Assembly: GCA_934500865.1 (NCBI GenBank)
Contig: CAKSUD010000014.1
Span: 1 to 31,084 of the forward strand
Source of the DNA: an uncultured Clostridia bacterium
GTDB lineage: Bacteria > Bacillota > Clostridia > TANB77 > RGIG9151
Direction: 5' to 3'
Length of the DNA: 31,084 bases
The translations under genes and the position numbers were made by a program. Positions 1 through 8,635 of this stretch are shown here, one piece after another (position 1 is the stretch's first letter; each line of letters starts with the position of its first letter). Below the pieces are notes generated by a model. It was not told where the DNA came from and did not search any database. It saw nothing but the letters and a program-made list of their open reading frames with translations.

Positions 1-35
1 AATTTCTTTTAAATGTACTGTAATAAAATCTATCA

Positions 36-1259
36 TTACTTTACAAATACCTTTCTGAAATTCTTTTTACCACGTTTTACAACCAAACCTTCGCCTTTTA
101 ATTCACCTATTTCAAAAGTTTTCTTAGCATCTGCAATTTTTTCGCTATTTACAGTTACTCCACCTTGCTCAACAGCACGCCTACCTTCGGCTCTTGAAGG
201 AACCAATTCACTTTTTTGAAGAATAGATAAAATATCTATTTTGCCATCATTGAAATCTGCTTCTGTTAATTCTGTTGTAGGCATATTCTCAGCACTTCCG
301 GCACTAAATAACGCTCTTGCACTCTCTTGTGCACGTATTGCATCTTCTTCACTGTGAACAAGTTTTGTAAGTTCAAATGCTAAAATTTCTTTTGCACGGT
401 TAAGTTCTGCTCCTTCCCATTTTTCCATCTCACGAATTTCTTCAATAGGTAAAAATGTAAGCATTTTTAAGCACTTAATAACATCAGCATCATTAACATT
501 TCTCCAATATTGATAAAATTCAAATGGAGAAGTTTTGTTAGGGTCAAGCCATACTGCACCGGATTCTGTTTTTCCCATTTTCTTACCTTCTGAATTTAAA
601 AGCAAATTAATTGTCATGGCATATGCATCTTTACCTAATTTACGGCGAATAAGTTCTGTACCACCAAGCATATTACTCCATTGGTCATCTCCACCAAATT
701 GCATATTGCATCCATATTTTTGATATAAAACATAAAAATCATAGCTTTGCATTATCATATAGTTAAATTCAAAGAAAGTAAGTCCCCTTTCCATTCTTTG
801 TTTATAACATTCGGCAGCTAACATTCTATTAACGCTAAAGTGTGCTCCAACATCTCTTAGCATATCCACATAGTTCAAATCAAGTAGCCAATCGGCATTA
901 TTTACAACAAGAGCCTTGCCTTCTGAGAAGTCTATAAACTTGCTCATTTGCTTTTTAAAACATTCGCAGTTATGTTGTATATCCTCTTTTGTAAGCATTT
1001 TTCTCATATCTGTTTTGCCGGAAGGATCACCAATCATTCCTGTTCCTCCACCAAGTAATGCGATAGGTTTATTTCCTGCCATTTGTAGTCTCTTCATAAG
1101 GCATAATGCCATAAAATGTCCAACATGTAAACTGTCTGCGGTAGGATCAAATCCAATATAAAATGTTGCCTTCCCTGCATTAATAAGTTCTTTGATTTCT
1201 TCTTCATCAGTAAGTTGTGCAAGTAACCCTCTTTCCTTTAATTCATCAAAAATCGTCAT
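36..1259 (-). CDS. tyrS: Tyrosyl-tRNA synthetase
   Basis: Cytoplasmic class I aminoacyl-tRNA synthetase that charges tRNA-Tyr with tyrosine using ATP. The 407-residue length is normal for the bacterial TyrS family. The HIGH-type signature is seen as HVGH at residues 45-48, the KMSKS-type loop as KMGKT at 227-231, and an S4 RNA-binding domain ends the protein (about 340-400, containing SRAEGRRAVEQGGV). The start follows AAAGGAGG with good spacing. It is monocistronic and regulated by the T-box leader just upstream. Identity is essentially certain. Confidence 0.98.
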   Translation of the reverse strand: MTIFDELKERGLLAQLTDEEEIKELINAGKATFYIGFDPTADSLHVGHFMALCLMKRLQMAGNKPIALLGGGTGMIGDPSGKTDMRKMLTKEDIQHNCECFKKQMSKFIDFSEGKALVVNNADWLLDLNYVDMLRDVGAHFSVNRMLAAECYKQRMERGLTFFEFNYMIMQSYDFYVLYQKYGCNMQFGGDDQWSNMLGGTELIRRKLGKDAYAMTINLLLNSEGKKMGKTESGAVWLDPNKTSPFEFYQYWRNVNDADVIKCLKMLTFLPIEEIREMEKWEGAELNRAKEILAFELTKLVHSEEDAIRAQESARALFSAGSAENMPTTELTEADFNDGKIDILSILQKSELVPSRAEGRRAVEQGGVTVNSEKIADAKKTFEIGELKGEGLVVKRGKKNFRKVFVK

Positions 1260-1280
1260 TTTAATTCCTCCTTTAAATAC

Positions 1281-1308
1281 AAAAAACCCGTCCTCATAAA
1301 GGACGAGT
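1281..1308 (-). terminator. T-box-controlled terminator
   Basis: Minus strand: an 8-bp stem, ACTCGTCC paired with GGACGGGT (one G-T pair), a 7-base loop and then a run of T. It competes with the antiterminator formed when uncharged tRNA binds. Confidence 0.9.
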
Positions 1309-1532
1309 TTACTCTCGTGTTACCACCTTAATTCATAAATCATTCACATGATTTACCTCATAAAGTACAGCTTATCGCGATACCTTTGCATTATAACGTA
1401 TGCCAAACGTCGTAGCCTACTATCTTTTTCGGTACGCAGCTCAAAGATGTATTCGTAATTAACATTCTTGCACCTCTCATCAACCGGTAACTTTCTTTAA
1501 TAAGTTTAATTACTACTTCTTCTCATCATCGC
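1281..1532 (-). promoter_or_regulatory. Tyrosine T-box leader of tyrS
   Basis: Untranslated leader that senses uncharged tRNA-Tyr. Reading the minus strand, a stem I region begins near 1532 and holds a TAC (Tyr) specifier codon at 1449-1451 in the context GAATACATC. The T-box core AAGGTGGTAACAC lies at about 1317-1329. Its TGGT bulge (1322-1325) would pair with an ACCA tRNA end, as expected for tRNA-Tyr with discriminator A. An intrinsic terminator follows at 1281-1308. Specifier, T-box and terminator all agree with the downstream gene. Confidence 0.95.
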
Positions 1533-1545
1533 TTTTAACATATTT

Positions 1546-1574
1546 ATCATAGTCTATTTTACAACATTTGTCAA
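1546..1574 (-). promoter_or_regulatory. tyrS promoter
   Basis: Minus strand TTGACA at 1569-1574, 17-base spacer, TATGAT at 1546-1551. It sits just before the T-box and runs divergently from the promoter at 1611. Confidence 0.85.
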
Positions 1575-1610
1575 CAACTTTCCACCAGTTTTTTTGAGTG
1601 CTATAGAACA

Positions 1611-1639
1611 TTGACTTATTATGTCTTTCGATGTATAAT
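1611..1639 (+). promoter_or_regulatory. Promoter of the GNAT-like gene
   Basis: TTGACT at 1611-1616, 17-base spacer, TATAAT at 1634-1639. The leader to 1726 holds a small TTGCA/TGCAA inverted repeat near 1670-1690. Together with the T-box and tyrS promoter this accounts for the gene-free stretch 1260-1726. Confidence 0.85.
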
Positions 1640-1726
1640 GGAATAGTTGCACAATCATATATATTTATTTGCAGTTTTATTCATGCAAAATTTTAACCTT
1701 TGAGAAATTTTATGGAGGTATACGTT

Positions 1727-2632
1727 ATGAGTACATTTATCGAAGTTACACCTGAGAACATGCAACAATACATCGAGAAAATAATGGACTTGCAAGAAAA
1801 AGTACATGAGAATTTAAAGAATTCCAACAAAGAAGACTTTTTCTTTGGTAGCTCTGAGAAAGACATCGTAGGACATGTGAAATCTGAGACAAGCGTTGTT
1901 TCTTTGATAAAATCTGATTCCGACATCGTTTCGGTATGCTTTTTTACATTCAACCACTCCGCTTATAACGACTTGACCTCCTACATTAGGAATTCTCAAG
2001 TCTACCGCAATTTCATACTTTCGTCCTATAACATGGTCACTTTGATATCGACATACATTGCAAACGTTCGAGCATACTGTAACCTAAAAGACAGTGACGT
2101 TTTAAGTAAAGACTTAATTCAAAAAGCATTTGAAAAAGCTAGTGCAAACGACTTTTTTGAAGATGACCCTTTAAGAAAAGAGTTAGCAGATATTCTTATG
2201 AACTGTGGAATTCTCTCAGACTTTGCTTATCCCTGGCTTGTCTCTGATGACTTACCTATGTACTTCTCGGACGAAGCAAAGACTATCTCGGCAGAATACG
2301 ACAAATTCATCTCGCTTTTCAATTATAAATATGTCTACTCTGCTGAAAAGTTATCGCCTGTCATTATGGACTTAACTGACTATACTGTTGGACGGTTAGA
2401 CACATATTTTACAAATCCGATGTACCAAAACCAAGGATTCGCTTCAAAATTAGCAAATTGGACAATCGAACGAGCATTAATGCGAAAGAGTGGCATAAAA
2501 GCCATTAGTGCCACTTCGCATCCAAAGAACTACGTTTCGCAGCACATCCTAAAGGAAATGAATTTTGAGACATTCTTTACGGTAGAAAGACACAAAGGCA
2601 TTCTAAGAGACGTTATGTTTAAACTGCTCTAA
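1727..2632 (+). CDS. GNAT-like N-acetyltransferase with helical insert
   Basis: 301 residues. The C-terminal part (about 210-301) resembles a GNAT acyl-CoA transferase: a strand leading to RLDTYFTNPMYQNQGFASKL, where QNQGFA at 234-239 fits the acetyl-CoA pyrophosphate loop (Q/RxxGxG/A), then an amphipathic helix and the SATSHPKN strand. Between the N-terminal part (about 1-80) and this core lies a predicted helical stretch of about 110 residues that ordinary 150-180-residue GNATs lack. ATG 1727 is chosen because GGAGG stands 8 bases before it; the open frame can be extended to a TTG at 1700 but without a binding site. Monocistronic, own promoter and terminator. Asp is mostly GAC and Ile often ATC, unlike neighbours. 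Substrate unknown. Confidence 0.7.
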   Translation: MSTFIEVTPENMQQYIEKIMDLQEKVHENLKNSNKEDFFFGSSEKDIVGHVKSETSVVSLIKSDSDIVSVCFFTFNHSAYNDLTSYIRNSQVYRNFILSSYNMVTLISTYIANVRAYCNLKDSDVLSKDLIQKAFEKASANDFFEDDPLRKELADILMNCGILSDFAYPWLVSDDLPMYFSDEAKTISAEYDKFISLFNYKYVYSAEKLSPVIMDLTDYTVGRLDTYFTNPMYQNQGFASKLANWTIERALMRKSGIKAISATSHPKNYVSQHILKEMNFETFFTVERHKGILRDVMFKLL

Positions 2633-2636
2633 AAGA

Positions 2637-2661
2637 AAAGCACCCTCACGGGTGCTTTTTC
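2637..2661. terminator. Bidirectional terminator
   Basis: Ten-base stem AAAAGCACCC/GGGTGCTTTT with a 4-base loop, A-rich on one side and T-rich on the other. It serves the plus-strand GNAT-like gene and the minus-strand gene ending at 2664. Confidence 0.9.
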
Positions 2662-2663
2662 TT

Positions 2664-2996
2664 TTAACCTATTTTAAATACTGCCTGAACCTGATTATTT
2701 ATGGCTAAAAAGATTTTATTTGCTGTATCTCCTTTTAACATTATATTTCGTTCACGCATTACTTTTTCATTTCCGAGTAAAATTTCATCATTATCGATTT
2801 TACCCAAAACTCCAAAATCATGAAACTCCTTAAGTTTCTTAACATTTGCCGTTTCAATTCTATCATCTAACTTTGAAATTGCGTTAGAAATAGGATTTTT
2901 TACTGTTGAAGCAATCCCTTTAGCATAAGACATTACTTTCACAGTCTTTTCAAGTCCAACAAAATCTACAAACAAAATTCTAACGTCTTCTGTCAT
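2664..2996 (-). CDS. Stand-alone P-type ATPase N-domain-like protein
   Basis: 110 residues that align by pattern with the nucleotide-binding (N) domain of heavy-metal P1B ATPases and little else. KNPISNAI (33-40) takes the place of the SEHPLAKAI motif, with Asn34 where the ATP-binding His should be. FGVLGK (61-66) stands in for the GxG loop, and LLGNEKVMRERNI (73-85) matches the LVGNxxLM segment. The last strand (NKIFLAINNQVQAVFKIG) matches the strand that leads back to the P-domain. No DKTGT phosphorylation motif or membrane segment is present, and there is no room for them nearby. The start has GGAGG 9 bases upstream, and the gene lies 25 bases after the SLH protein gene, so the two are probably co-transcribed. 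It may be a domesticated domain or a remnant; the intact frame and binding site favour a real gene. Confidence 0.65.
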   Translation of the reverse strand: MTEDVRILFVDFVGLEKTVKVMSYAKGIASTVKNPISNAISKLDDRIETANVKKLKEFHDFGVLGKIDNDEILLGNEKVMRERNIMLKGDTANKIFLAINNQVQAVFKIG

Positions 2997-3021
2997 ACAG
3001 CCAAAACCTCCGCCTTTTATA

Positions 3022-5235
3022 TTATCTGTCTATTCCGCAATTAATTAGTTTAATTGCCATAGTTACTGCTTCAGCACGAGTTACATTCTTATTTGGGTTT
3101 ACATTTCCTATTTCATCCCCACCAATAATATTTAATGCCTTTGCTAAAGCAATATATCCCATATCGTCTTTACTTATTGTAGCTAAATCACTAAACTCAA
3201 CTTTATAAATATCTTTTAACTCAGCAACCTTTGTAAGCCCTAACTTATCAATGATAATTTTTATAGTTTCAATTTTAGTAAGTGAATCCTTCTCACTTTC
3301 TTCCTTGTAGCCATAGTAACCTAGTTTTTGGAGCATATCATTAAGCTCTTTTTCGGTTATTTCCTTGTTTGGCATAAAGCTTTCACCTTCAAAATTAACA
3401 TTTAAGTCAGTAATAAGCTTTATATCCCTCTCAGCCCAAAATCCTTCTATATCGTTATATTCCTTTTCGTCTTCATCCTCATAAACATCACCGTTATAAT
3501 TTAATTGTTTCCCGGTAAAAGGTGAAATTATTGCTGGATTAACATTAGTTCTATAAACTAACCTAGCTTCTTTTTCGAGTAAATATAACTCACTATAATC
3601 ATAATATTCATTTGAATTTCTATTATCATCAATATAATGCTTGTTATTAATTTCATATACTAGTTCAAATCCATCAGTATTAAGGTATGCGTTAATTGCA
3701 TCTTTTGCAGTCATAGCACCTTTTGGAGATTCAAAAACAATGTCATCAGTCCAATTAGTGGAGTACGCATATATTTTCCCGGTAACACCATCAACAGCGC
3801 CATATATATTGTTATATGAATATTCTATCCCCTCGTTATATCTGTTATACGTATATGAATAGCCTCCATATACATTCTTATCATTAACGATTTTTAAAAC
3901 ATAACCGCATTCTAAGTCGTTTGAAAGCTTCGTATCTTTAAACTTTTCAGGTTCCGTCTTTTTAATAAACGCCTCTAATACTTTTTTACATTCATCGTTA
4001 CTATACTTAACATTTATGTCCTTCCACTCTTTAGAGTCTTTATCATAATACCCCGGTGTACTTGCTCTAAAATAAAGTATTTTTCCAGTCTTTGCATCAA
4101 CAGTAGCAGATATATTAGCTCTATACGTATCGCCCTTGTCGTAGTCCACTTTTCTTGGATCAAACAAGTTAATTCTCCATACATATTCACTTTTCTCTTC
4201 ATCATATCTACCATACTTTAAGCACAAGCTTGCATCTACTGCTTTAGCGTCTCCCGAAATAAGAAAACTCTTTTCACTTGTGATAATTTTTACTGCGTCT
4301 TCCTTAGAAATTAGTCCCTTTATTTCCTCTATCTTCTCAATCTCAGCCTCAGTAAATTTCGTGCTATTACTCATCATTGACTTACTTTCGGACTCCAAAG
4401 CATTTGTGTCTTGGTATTCGTCCATAGAAAAATATTCATCGTGCGTATCATAAATTTCACCGGTTTTAGCATCAATAGCGACATAATACTTGTCAGGAAC
4501 GTAAACCAAATATGCCTTTACAACATTTTTTCCATCTACTTCTTCAACTTTATTTCTATATTGAAGTGACATATCTACATTTTCACCGATTTTTGCTTTA
4601 GCATCTTCCTCCGTAACCAATATTTCGCCACTTGGAATTTTTACATCATATTCCCAGTTACAAGAAAAACTTATAATATCTCCTGTATCATATCTTAATG
4701 TAACACTAACCGTATTATCCGGCATTTTAATGCCATTCTCTACTCGTGTAAAGTTATATGTATAGCTACTGGAATACATACCGTTAAATACAGCCTTTTC
4801 AAACACCATACGCTCAGCAATACTAGGAGCTAACTTTTTAATTTCAGCCTTTGCATTTTCCAAAAGTTCCTCTTTTAAAAATTTAGGTCCTACTTTTTCA
4901 AGATTTGAATTGTAAAAATTGTAGTATGAAATATTACCTTTATCATCGCAATTAACTCTTATAGATAATTTATAGTCTTTGTCTCTCCAAATCAAATTCC
5001 AGTAAGGATTTCTTGAATAATTATTAGAAACATAATTATAAGAAAATTCAGTAAGCTCCTCCGGTATATCTATTTTAGACTTAACATTTATAATCGCATT
5101 TTTTAACCCCTCCGACGAATCAGAAACAGTCGATGAAATCGGGTTTGCAACTAATCTGGTTGCTGCCATTGCCGGTGTACCGAAAGTCCCAATTGCAATA
5201 CAAGGTGCTATCATTCCTGCTAAAATTTTTTTCAT
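3022..5235 (-). CDS. Secreted YcdB/YcdC-repeat protein with S-layer homology domain
   Basis: 737 residues. Residues 1-24 are a signal peptide ending at AMA-A. The body carries YcdB/YcdC (PepSY-like) repeats, recognisable from DAKTGEI (about 255), DAKTGKI (about 380), DGVTGKI (about 482) and SPFTGKQ (about 571). From about 597 the C-terminus has S-layer homology sequence, clearest in the last copy (YIALAKALNIIGG ... NPNKNVTRAEAVTMAIKLIN). SLH domains anchor proteins to pyruvylated wall polysaccharide, so this is expected outside the membrane. PepSY-type domains often inhibit or assist proteases; the exact job here is unknown. AAAGGAGG precedes the ATG. It leads a probable two-gene unit with the ATPase-domain gene. 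Confidence 0.85.
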   Translation of the reverse strand: MKKILAGMIAPCIAIGTFGTPAMAATRLVANPISSTVSDSSEGLKNAIINVKSKIDIPEELTEFSYNYVSNNYSRNPYWNLIWRDKDYKLSIRVNCDDKGNISYYNFYNSNLEKVGPKFLKEELLENAKAEIKKLAPSIAERMVFEKAVFNGMYSSSYTYNFTRVENGIKMPDNTVSVTLRYDTGDIISFSCNWEYDVKIPSGEILVTEEDAKAKIGENVDMSLQYRNKVEEVDGKNVVKAYLVYVPDKYYVAIDAKTGEIYDTHDEYFSMDEYQDTNALESESKSMMSNSTKFTEAEIEKIEEIKGLISKEDAVKIITSEKSFLISGDAKAVDASLCLKYGRYDEEKSEYVWRINLFDPRKVDYDKGDTYRANISATVDAKTGKILYFRASTPGYYDKDSKEWKDINVKYSNDECKKVLEAFIKKTEPEKFKDTKLSNDLECGYVLKIVNDKNVYGGYSYTYNRYNEGIEYSYNNIYGAVDGVTGKIYAYSTNWTDDIVFESPKGAMTAKDAINAYLNTDGFELVYEINNKHYIDDNRNSNEYYDYSELYLLEKEARLVYRTNVNPAIISPFTGKQLNYNGDVYEDEDEKEYNDIEGFWAERDIKLITDLNVNFEGESFMPNKEITEKELNDMLQKLGYYGYKEESEKDSLTKIETIKIIIDKLGLTKVAELKDIYKVEFSDLATISKDDMGYIALAKALNIIGGDEIGNVNPNKNVTRAEAVTMAIKLINCGIDR

Positions 5236-5308
5236 AATGAAAATTCCTCCTTTTAAATAAAATACACTTCACATTTAATTAGACGAACTACATTAAAAAT
5301 ATGTTTCA

Positions 5309-6619
5309 TTAAAAAGGAAATCCCCTTTTGTTATTTTTAAACTTTTTCATCATTTTTTTCATTTCTTCGAATTGCTTCAACAATCTATTAACATCTTGAA
5401 CTTGCATTCCAGAACCAGCCGCAATTCTCTTTTTACGACTTGCATTCACAATTTCAGGCTTTTCTCTTTCTTTTGGGGTCATAGACAAAATAATTGCTTC
5501 AACTCTAGCAACTTGCTTATCATCAATTTGAATATCTTTAAGTTGTGCACCCATTCCTGGTATCATGCCAAGTAATTGACTTATCGGTCCCATTTTCTTA
5601 ATTTGTTGCATTTGGCTTAAGAAATCCTCTAATGTAAAAGTCGCCTCACGCAATTTCTTTTCAAGCTTTAATGCTTCCTCTTCTTCAAAGTTTTCTTGTG
5701 CTTTTTCAATTAGAGAAAGAACATCTCCCATTCCTAAAATTCTAGACGCCATTCTATCAGGATAAAAAGGTTCTAAATCACTTAATTTTTCTCCAACACT
5801 TGCAAATTTTATAGGCTTACCGGTTACCGCTTTAGCAGATAACGCAGCGCCACCTCTAGTGTCACCGTCTAGCTTACTCATAACAATTCCGCTAATTTCA
5901 AGTCTTTCGTTAAAAGCTGTAGCAACATTTAATGCGTCTTGACCTGTCATTGCATCAATAACAAGTAAAATCTCAGTTGGGTTAATTGCATTTTTTAAAT
6001 TTGTAACTTCGTTCATAAGCTCCTCATCAACATGCAATCTTCCGGCCGTATCTACAATAACAACATCATTTCCTTTTTGCTTTGCTAATTTTATTCCTTC
6101 TGTAGCAATTTTAACAACATCCTTAGTTTCGCGCATAGCAAAAACAGGTATATCCAGTTGTTTTCCCAATACCTCTAATTGGTCAATTGCGGCAGGTCTA
6201 TATACATCACACGCAACTAAAAGTGGTTTTTTGCCGTTTTTTCTAACAAAATTAGCTATTTTTCCACTTGCAGTAGTTTTACCCGAACCTTGTAATCCGG
6301 CCATTAAAATGACCGTTATACCATTTGGATTAAAATTAAGTTTACTTGGCTCTTTTCCCAATAACTCGATTAATTCCTCATTAACGATTTTTACAATTTG
6401 TTGGCCAGGTGTAAGGCTTTTTAATACATCTTGCCCCATAGCCTTTTCAGAAATTTTCGCAATAAAATCCTTAACGACCTTAAAGTTAACATCAGCCTCA
6501 AGCAAAGCAAGTTTTAACTCACGCGAAATCGCCTTAACATCTTCCTCCGTAACTCGTGATTTGCCACGTATTTTTTTCATTATTCCTTGTATCTTTTCTG
6601 AGAAACCTTCAAATACCAT
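5309..6619 (-). CDS. ffh: Signal recognition particle protein Ffh
   Basis: GTPase that binds 4.5S/6S-type SRP RNA and delivers nascent membrane and secreted proteins to FtsY and SecYEG. 436 residues, usual length. An N-domain (1-90) is followed by the G-domain with P-loop GLQGSGKTT (108-116), DVYRPAAIDQL, DTAGRLH and SKLDGDTRGG, then a Met-rich M-domain (about 300-436; many Met in the MQQIKKMG, MIPGMG and MKKMMKK segments). It lies 34 bases after ylxM, the standard partner. A weak 6-bp hairpin overlaps its last codons; no strong terminator is visible. Confidence 0.98.
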   Translation of the reverse strand: MVFEGFSEKIQGIMKKIRGKSRVTEEDVKAISRELKLALLEADVNFKVVKDFIAKISEKAMGQDVLKSLTPGQQIVKIVNEELIELLGKEPSKLNFNPNGITVILMAGLQGSGKTTASGKIANFVRKNGKKPLLVACDVYRPAAIDQLEVLGKQLDIPVFAMRETKDVVKIATEGIKLAKQKGNDVVIVDTAGRLHVDEELMNEVTNLKNAINPTEILLVIDAMTGQDALNVATAFNERLEISGIVMSKLDGDTRGGAALSAKAVTGKPIKFASVGEKLSDLEPFYPDRMASRILGMGDVLSLIEKAQENFEEEEALKLEKKLREATFTLEDFLSQMQQIKKMGPISQLLGMIPGMGAQLKDIQIDDKQVARVEAIILSMTPKEREKPEIVNASRKKRIAAGSGMQVQDVNRLLKQFEEMKKMMKKFKNNKRGFPF

Positions 6620-6653
6620 AATTATATATCCTCACAATTCTAAAATATGTAAT

Positions 6654-6893
6654 CTACTTTTCATTTTTAAATTGTTGCTCCATAAGTTTTAATTTTGATT
6701 CCGTATCATATAAAACTTTTTCCGAACGCTTTAAGCTGTCTGAGACACCTTGTTTGCTTATATTAAGCTCCTCCGCGATTTCAGATAATGACAAATTATC
6801 TTCATAATATAAATTCATAATTTCTCTTTGACGCTCGGTCAACATATTGCCATAAAAATCGAGCAGCAATGCAATTTCCACATTTTTATCCAT
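6654..6893 (-). CDS. ylxM: YlxM-family HTH protein
   Basis: 79 residues. A sigma-70 region 4-like helix-turn-helix: LLDFYGNMLTERQREIMNLYY, then LSLSEIAEELNISKQGVSDSL (about 34-55), typical of the YlxM/UPF0122 family that precedes ffh in Firmicutes and is linked to SRP. It is shorter than the usual ~110 residues, missing the C-terminal tail. GAGGTG precedes the ATG. First gene of the ylxM-ffh operon. Confidence 0.92.
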   Translation of the reverse strand: MDKNVEIALLLDFYGNMLTERQREIMNLYYEDNLSLSEIAEELNISKQGVSDSLKRSEKVLYDTESKLKLMEQQFKNEK

Positions 6894-6926
6894 AAAAGTT
6901 CACCTCAAACTCATATATAGATGTAG

Positions 6927-6954
6927 TTTATACCATAACTTTTAAGTTTGTCAA
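6927..6954 (-). promoter_or_regulatory. ylxM-ffh promoter
   Basis: Minus strand TTGACA (6949-6954), 16-base spacer, TATAAA (6927-6932), about 30 bases before the ylxM start. Confidence 0.8.
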
Positions 6955-6963
6955 ATAAACACA

Positions 6964-7452
6964 TTATATCAATTCTTCAAAGCCATTTTTTAGTTTAGAC
7001 AATTCGCTGTTTGTATATCTTGTATCATTTGTAACTTCTTTCTTTACCCAACTCGGCACATTAAAAGAATTAGCCTCTTCCACACTGTCAAACTCAACCT
7101 CAAGACAAGCAAGTCCCTCTAAATTTCCTTTAAAAACATCTAATTCAAATTTCTTATCGTTTTCAAAAGTAATGTATCTATTCTTGCTTATCTTATTTAT
7201 ATCTTCTCTGCCTATTAACTTAGAATAGGCTTCTTTAGAAATCTTAAACTCTATTTCATTTCTTACTAAACTATTATCTGTACTAGATTTAAAAGTCATA
7301 TAATATTCGGAATTAGAAATAGCTCTTATCCTAATCGCAGGATTATGCAAAATATATCCTTGTTCAATTTCCTTCTTCTCAAGTGTCAGTAAATCATACG
7401 GAATTTTATTAACATCTACCAAAAATTTTCTCTCAATCTCCAAATTCTTCAT
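6964..7452 (-). CDS. CYTH-domain protein (triphosphate tunnel metalloenzyme)
   Basis: 162 residues. EIERK at 4-8 is the ExExK signature of the CYTH superfamily, with alternating charged strands such as IRIRAI, YMTFKS, RNEIEFKIS and LEVEFDS that build the tunnel. Members hydrolyse inorganic triphosphate or thiamine triphosphate, or make cAMP; short bacterial ones are most often triphosphatases, so that is the likely reaction, not proven. It starts 16 bases after the rodA stop and is the last gene of the minD-minE-rodA unit, a place often held by mgsA in Clostridia. Confidence 0.88.
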   Translation of the reverse strand: MKNLEIERKFLVDVNKIPYDLLTLEKKEIEQGYILHNPAIRIRAISNSEYYMTFKSSTDNSLVRNEIEFKISKEAYSKLIGREDINKISKNRYITFENDKKFELDVFKGNLEGLACLEVEFDSVEEANSFNVPSWVKKEVTNDTRYTNSELSKLKNGFEELI

Positions 7453-7468
7453 AAGTCATCTCTCCCAA

Positions 7469-8584
7469 TTAAAATTTTAATCCGGTTTTTCTAATTGAAA
7501 CTCCTAAAATAATACCAATAGCTGCCATATTAGTAAGCATCGCGCTTCCACCATAGCTCACAAACGGTAAAGGAATACCTGTTACAGGAACCAAGCCCAT
7601 GGTCATTCCTACATTTATAAAAATATGGAATGCAAACATAGTAGAAAGTCCAACAACAATAAGCCTTCCCTCTTCGTCTCTAGCATCCTTTGCCACGAAA
7701 TAACAATTTATTACTAAAGCAAGTAAAAGAATAATTAGCAAAGTCGCTATAATAAAGCCCATTTCCTCAGCAATTGCTGCAAAAATAAAGTCAGTAGTTT
7801 GTGCAAATAAATATCCCAGTTGTGTCTGAGTTCCACTATATAATCCCATTCCTGAAACTTGACCAGCTCCGACTGCAAGTTTTGACTGAAGTACATGGTA
7901 ACCTGCACCGGTAGGATCTAGGGTAGGGTCTAAAAACACCTTTATACGATTTTTTTGAACATTTGACAGTAGACCAAAATACACTAACGGTACAGCCACT
8001 ACAAGCATCAAAATTCCATATCCTATATACTTATAGTCAATTCCCCAAACAAAAACCATAGCTAAAACAGCGGCAACAAAAACCATACCCGTTCCGAAAT
8101 CCGGTTGCTTTAAAATCAAAAGTATTGGTACGCCCAAAATTACTCCTATTCCTATTATTCTAAGTAAATATTCCTTTGTACTGTAACTTCTCTTTTTAAG
8201 TGATGTAAGTAACTTGGCAGTAGCCAAAATAAGAACAATCTTAGAAATTTCAGATGGTTGAAATGCTATTCTTCCATTAAAAAATTGGAACCAACTTCGT
8301 GCATTACCTTTAGGTTCAGTAAATAGTACGAGTACAAGCATAATCAAACATACCCCATAAAATACATACCAGTATTTTAAATACAGTTCATAATCTATGC
8401 TCATAACAGCAATTAAAGCTATTGCACCTATGACAATCGCTATTGATTGTTTCTTAACATTCGAGAAATTAGGGTCAGTAGAATGTGAAGCACTTGCCAG
8501 TCCTATCATCCCAATAATAAGGATAGCCACTATAAGTGCAATAATCCTAAATTCCTTACTTTTTACTATTTTCCAAAAATTCAT
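7469..8584 (-). CDS. rodA: RodA-type SEDS peptidoglycan glycosyltransferase
   Basis: 371 residues, about ten membrane helices. SEDS-family glycosyltransferase that polymerises lipid II during wall elongation. The sequence shows the SEDS signatures NGRIAFQPSEISKI, KQPDFGTGMVF, and the C-terminal GIPLPFVSYGGSAMLTNM. Four start codons stand in tandem (GTG ATG ATG ATG, 8593 to 8582); the last is preferred because AGG lies 9 bases before it. A terminator-like hairpin separates it from minE, so rodA may receive only part of the minDE transcription. The MinDE neighbourhood is typical of Clostridia and favours RodA over FtsW. Confidence 0.95.
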   Translation of the reverse strand: MNFWKIVKSKEFRIIALIVAILIIGMIGLASASHSTDPNFSNVKKQSIAIVIGAIALIAVMSIDYELYLKYWYVFYGVCLIMLVLVLFTEPKGNARSWFQFFNGRIAFQPSEISKIVLILATAKLLTSLKKRSYSTKEYLLRIIGIGVILGVPILLILKQPDFGTGMVFVAAVLAMVFVWGIDYKYIGYGILMLVVAVPLVYFGLLSNVQKNRIKVFLDPTLDPTGAGYHVLQSKLAVGAGQVSGMGLYSGTQTQLGYLFAQTTDFIFAAIAEEMGFIIATLLIILLLALVINCYFVAKDARDEEGRLIVVGLSTMFAFHIFINVGMTMGLVPVTGIPLPFVSYGGSAMLTNMAAIGIILGVSIRKTGLKF

Positions 8585-8600
8585 CATCATCACCTATACT

Positions 8601-8634
8601 AAAAAAGGACGATGACTAACATCGCCCTTTTAAT
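8601..8634 (-). terminator. Hairpin terminator between minE and rodA
   Basis: Minus strand: AAAAGGGCGATG, 5-base loop, CATCGTCCTTTTTT; an 8-bp GC-containing stem extended by A-T pairs, directly after the minE stop. Likely partial termination inside the operon. Confidence 0.75.
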
Positions 8635-8635
8635 T

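Noticed and set aside
1700..1726. Longer GNAT-like frame starting with TTG at 1700
   Set aside because: No ribosome site before the TTG; GGAGG is placed for the ATG at 1727.
2664..2996. Truncated full-length P-type ATPase with remnants nearby
   Set aside because: The neighbouring gene ends 25 bases upstream and a terminator follows; no DKTGT or membrane remnants are seen in either direction.
5309..5335. Terminator at the end of ffh
   Set aside because: Only a 6-bp A-T-rich stem overlapping coding sequence with a short T-run; too weak to list.
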